A DNA stretch of 6,836 bases from positions 1 through 6,836 of the forward strand of contig JASHRA010000237.1 of NCBI GenBank assembly GCA_030038765.1, written 5' to 3'. Shown here in pieces: positions 6,026-6,836 of this stretch. How positions within the stretch are numbered: the first letter of the stretch is position 1; each line of letters opens with the position of its first letter. The DNA is from Candidatus Dormiibacterota bacterium (GTDB lineage Bacteria > Chloroflexota > Dormibacteria > Aeolococcales > Bog-877). The notes under the pieces are model-generated. The model was not told the DNA's origin, did no database searches, and saw only the letters and a program-made list of their open reading frames with translations. The position numbers and the translations under genes are program-made.

Positions 6026-6836
6026 TCAGGCGCTGATCACGACCGGGGTGCCGAGAGGGGTCCAGGAGTAGGCCCAGGCCAGCACCTGCAGCGGGGTGTG
6101 GATGCAGCCGTGGCTGGCGTCGTCGAGGCTGTCCTGGCTGCCCGGGCCGAAGGCGTCGGCCGGCTCCCAGGGCGCGTTGTGGAAGTAGTAGCCCCCGGCC
6201 AGGAACTCCATCGCGTACTGGGCCAGGAAGGGGGTGTAGTAGTTGGGCGAGCCGGGCGCGTAGCCGGAGACGAACTCCAGCGGGCTGCGCTTGTAGAAGA
6301 TGGAGAAGGTTCCGGTGGGCGTCGTCTCGCCGGGCCGGCCGGTCGTCACCGGCGTCGCCTGGACGGCGCACCCACCGTCGTAGAAGACCGCCTCCTGCAG
6401 CGACAGCGAGATGTAGATCGCCTTGCCCGAGATGGAGCTGTGGCCGCAGCGGTCGGCCGCCAGCAGCGCCCCGGCCCGGGTCTGGAGCCCCCCCAGCCGG
6501 GAGCGGGCCCCGGCCAGCTGGGCCACGTCGTGGGCGGCAAGGAGCAGGCCGCGGGCCGAGGAGTAGCCGCTCTGCAGGCTCGACGCCCCCGGCACCTGCT
6601 CCAGGGAGGCCTGGTCGGCCAGCCCCATGTCGGTGTAGGCCAGCCCCAGCAGCTGCTGGCGCAGGCCCAGCTCGGCTCGGACCAGGAGCAGCTCCCGAGC
6701 CAGGGCGGCGGCGGCGCCGGCGCTGCCGGCCTGGTAGGCGCGCAGCTTGGCCGGGAGCTGGAGCTGGGAGAGCCCGGCGGCCGCGGCCAGCTTCTCGACC
6801 GCGGTCGCCTCGGCGGCCGGCCCGCCCGAGCTGCTG
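6026..6836 (-). CDS. L,D-transpeptidase (YkuD domain), N-terminus outside the window
   Basis: Cell-wall enzyme family that forms 3-3 peptide crosslinks in peptidoglycan or attaches proteins to it. The frame stays open from the TGA at 6026 to the right edge, so the gene is 5'-incomplete; an internal ATG at 6628 is not the start. The visible first 120 or so residues are Ala/Leu/Gln-rich and probably helical, perhaps a spacer or coiled segment after an unseen signal or anchor. The YkuD domain follows. Counting from the ATG at 6628, it runs from KAIYISLSLQEAVFY (69-83) through TTGRPGETTPTGTFSI (95-110) to the catalytic histidine in YYFHNAPW (His150). It ends with SHGCIHTP (172-179), where Cys175 is the nucleophile. 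The spacing from this His to the Ser of SHGC is 21 residues, and the residue two after the Cys is His rather than the usual Arg/Asn. The MarR gene follows 4 bp downstream. Confident family call; exact wall role unknown. Confidence 0.9.
   Translation of the reverse strand, partial: SSSGGPAAEATAVEKLAAAAGLSQLQLPAKLRAYQAGSAGAAAALARELLLVRAELGLRQQLLGLAYTDMGLADQASLEQVPGASSLQSGYSSARGLLLAAHDVAQLAGARSRLGGLQTRAGALLAADRCGHSSISGKAIYISLSLQEAVFYDGGCAVQATPVTTGRPGETTPTGTFSIFYKRSPLEFVSGYAPGSPNYYTPFLAQYAMEFLAGGYYFHNAPWEPADAFGPGSQDSLDDASHGCIHTPLQVLAWAYSWTPLGTPVVISA

Noticed and set aside
1..6836. CRISPR array, insertion sequence, tRNA or rRNA
   Set aside because: No spaced direct repeats, transposase-like frame, terminal inverted repeats or RNA gene sequence were recognised in either strand.

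Overview
The window is high-GC bacterial DNA carrying seven genes. High-GC codon use, GTG/TTG starts, GGAGG-type ribosome binding sites and the mix of families suggest an Actinomycetota-like or related soil lineage (for example uncultured Terrabacteria). That assignment is an inference and no lineage is named firmly.

Left block (about 3-3681, all on the minus strand). A good housekeeping-type promoter at 3653-3681 drives three closely spaced genes. In transcription order they are a secreted family 5 (peptide/nickel-type) extracellular solute-binding protein, a GntR/FadR-type regulator with an FCD ligand-binding domain, and a NodB-type carbohydrate-esterase-4 deacetylase of the H. pylori PgdA / PuuE-like branch. 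Gaps are 28 and 22 bp, and each gene has a GGAGG-type site at ordinary spacing. This reads as a self-regulated uptake and hydrolysis unit: bind a solute outside the cell, sense a small acid, and hydrolyse an amide-like bond. No permease or ATPase is in view. They may lie beyond the left edge, because the deacetylase ends only 2 bases from it.

Middle. At about 3740-3810 the base composition changes: the left genes use many A/T third positions and the right genes almost none. A plus-strand gene of unknown function (about 3812-4393) begins here and ends tail to tail with the next gene, overlapping it by 18 bp.

Right block (4376-6836, minus strand). In transcription order this holds an L,D-transpeptidase whose N-terminus runs off the right edge, a MarR-family regulator 4 bp after it, and an agmatinase-type ureohydrolase after an 86-bp gap. 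That gap holds a GC-rich inverted repeat around an isolated CATAAT. The regulator is the plausible controller of this group.

No RNA gene, insertion sequence, CRISPR array or rho-independent terminator was seen. The points most worth following are the compositional break, the candidate FadR-type operator inside the left promoter, the uncharacterised substrate of the left operon, the atypical catalytic motif of the L,D-transpeptidase, and the orphan gene.
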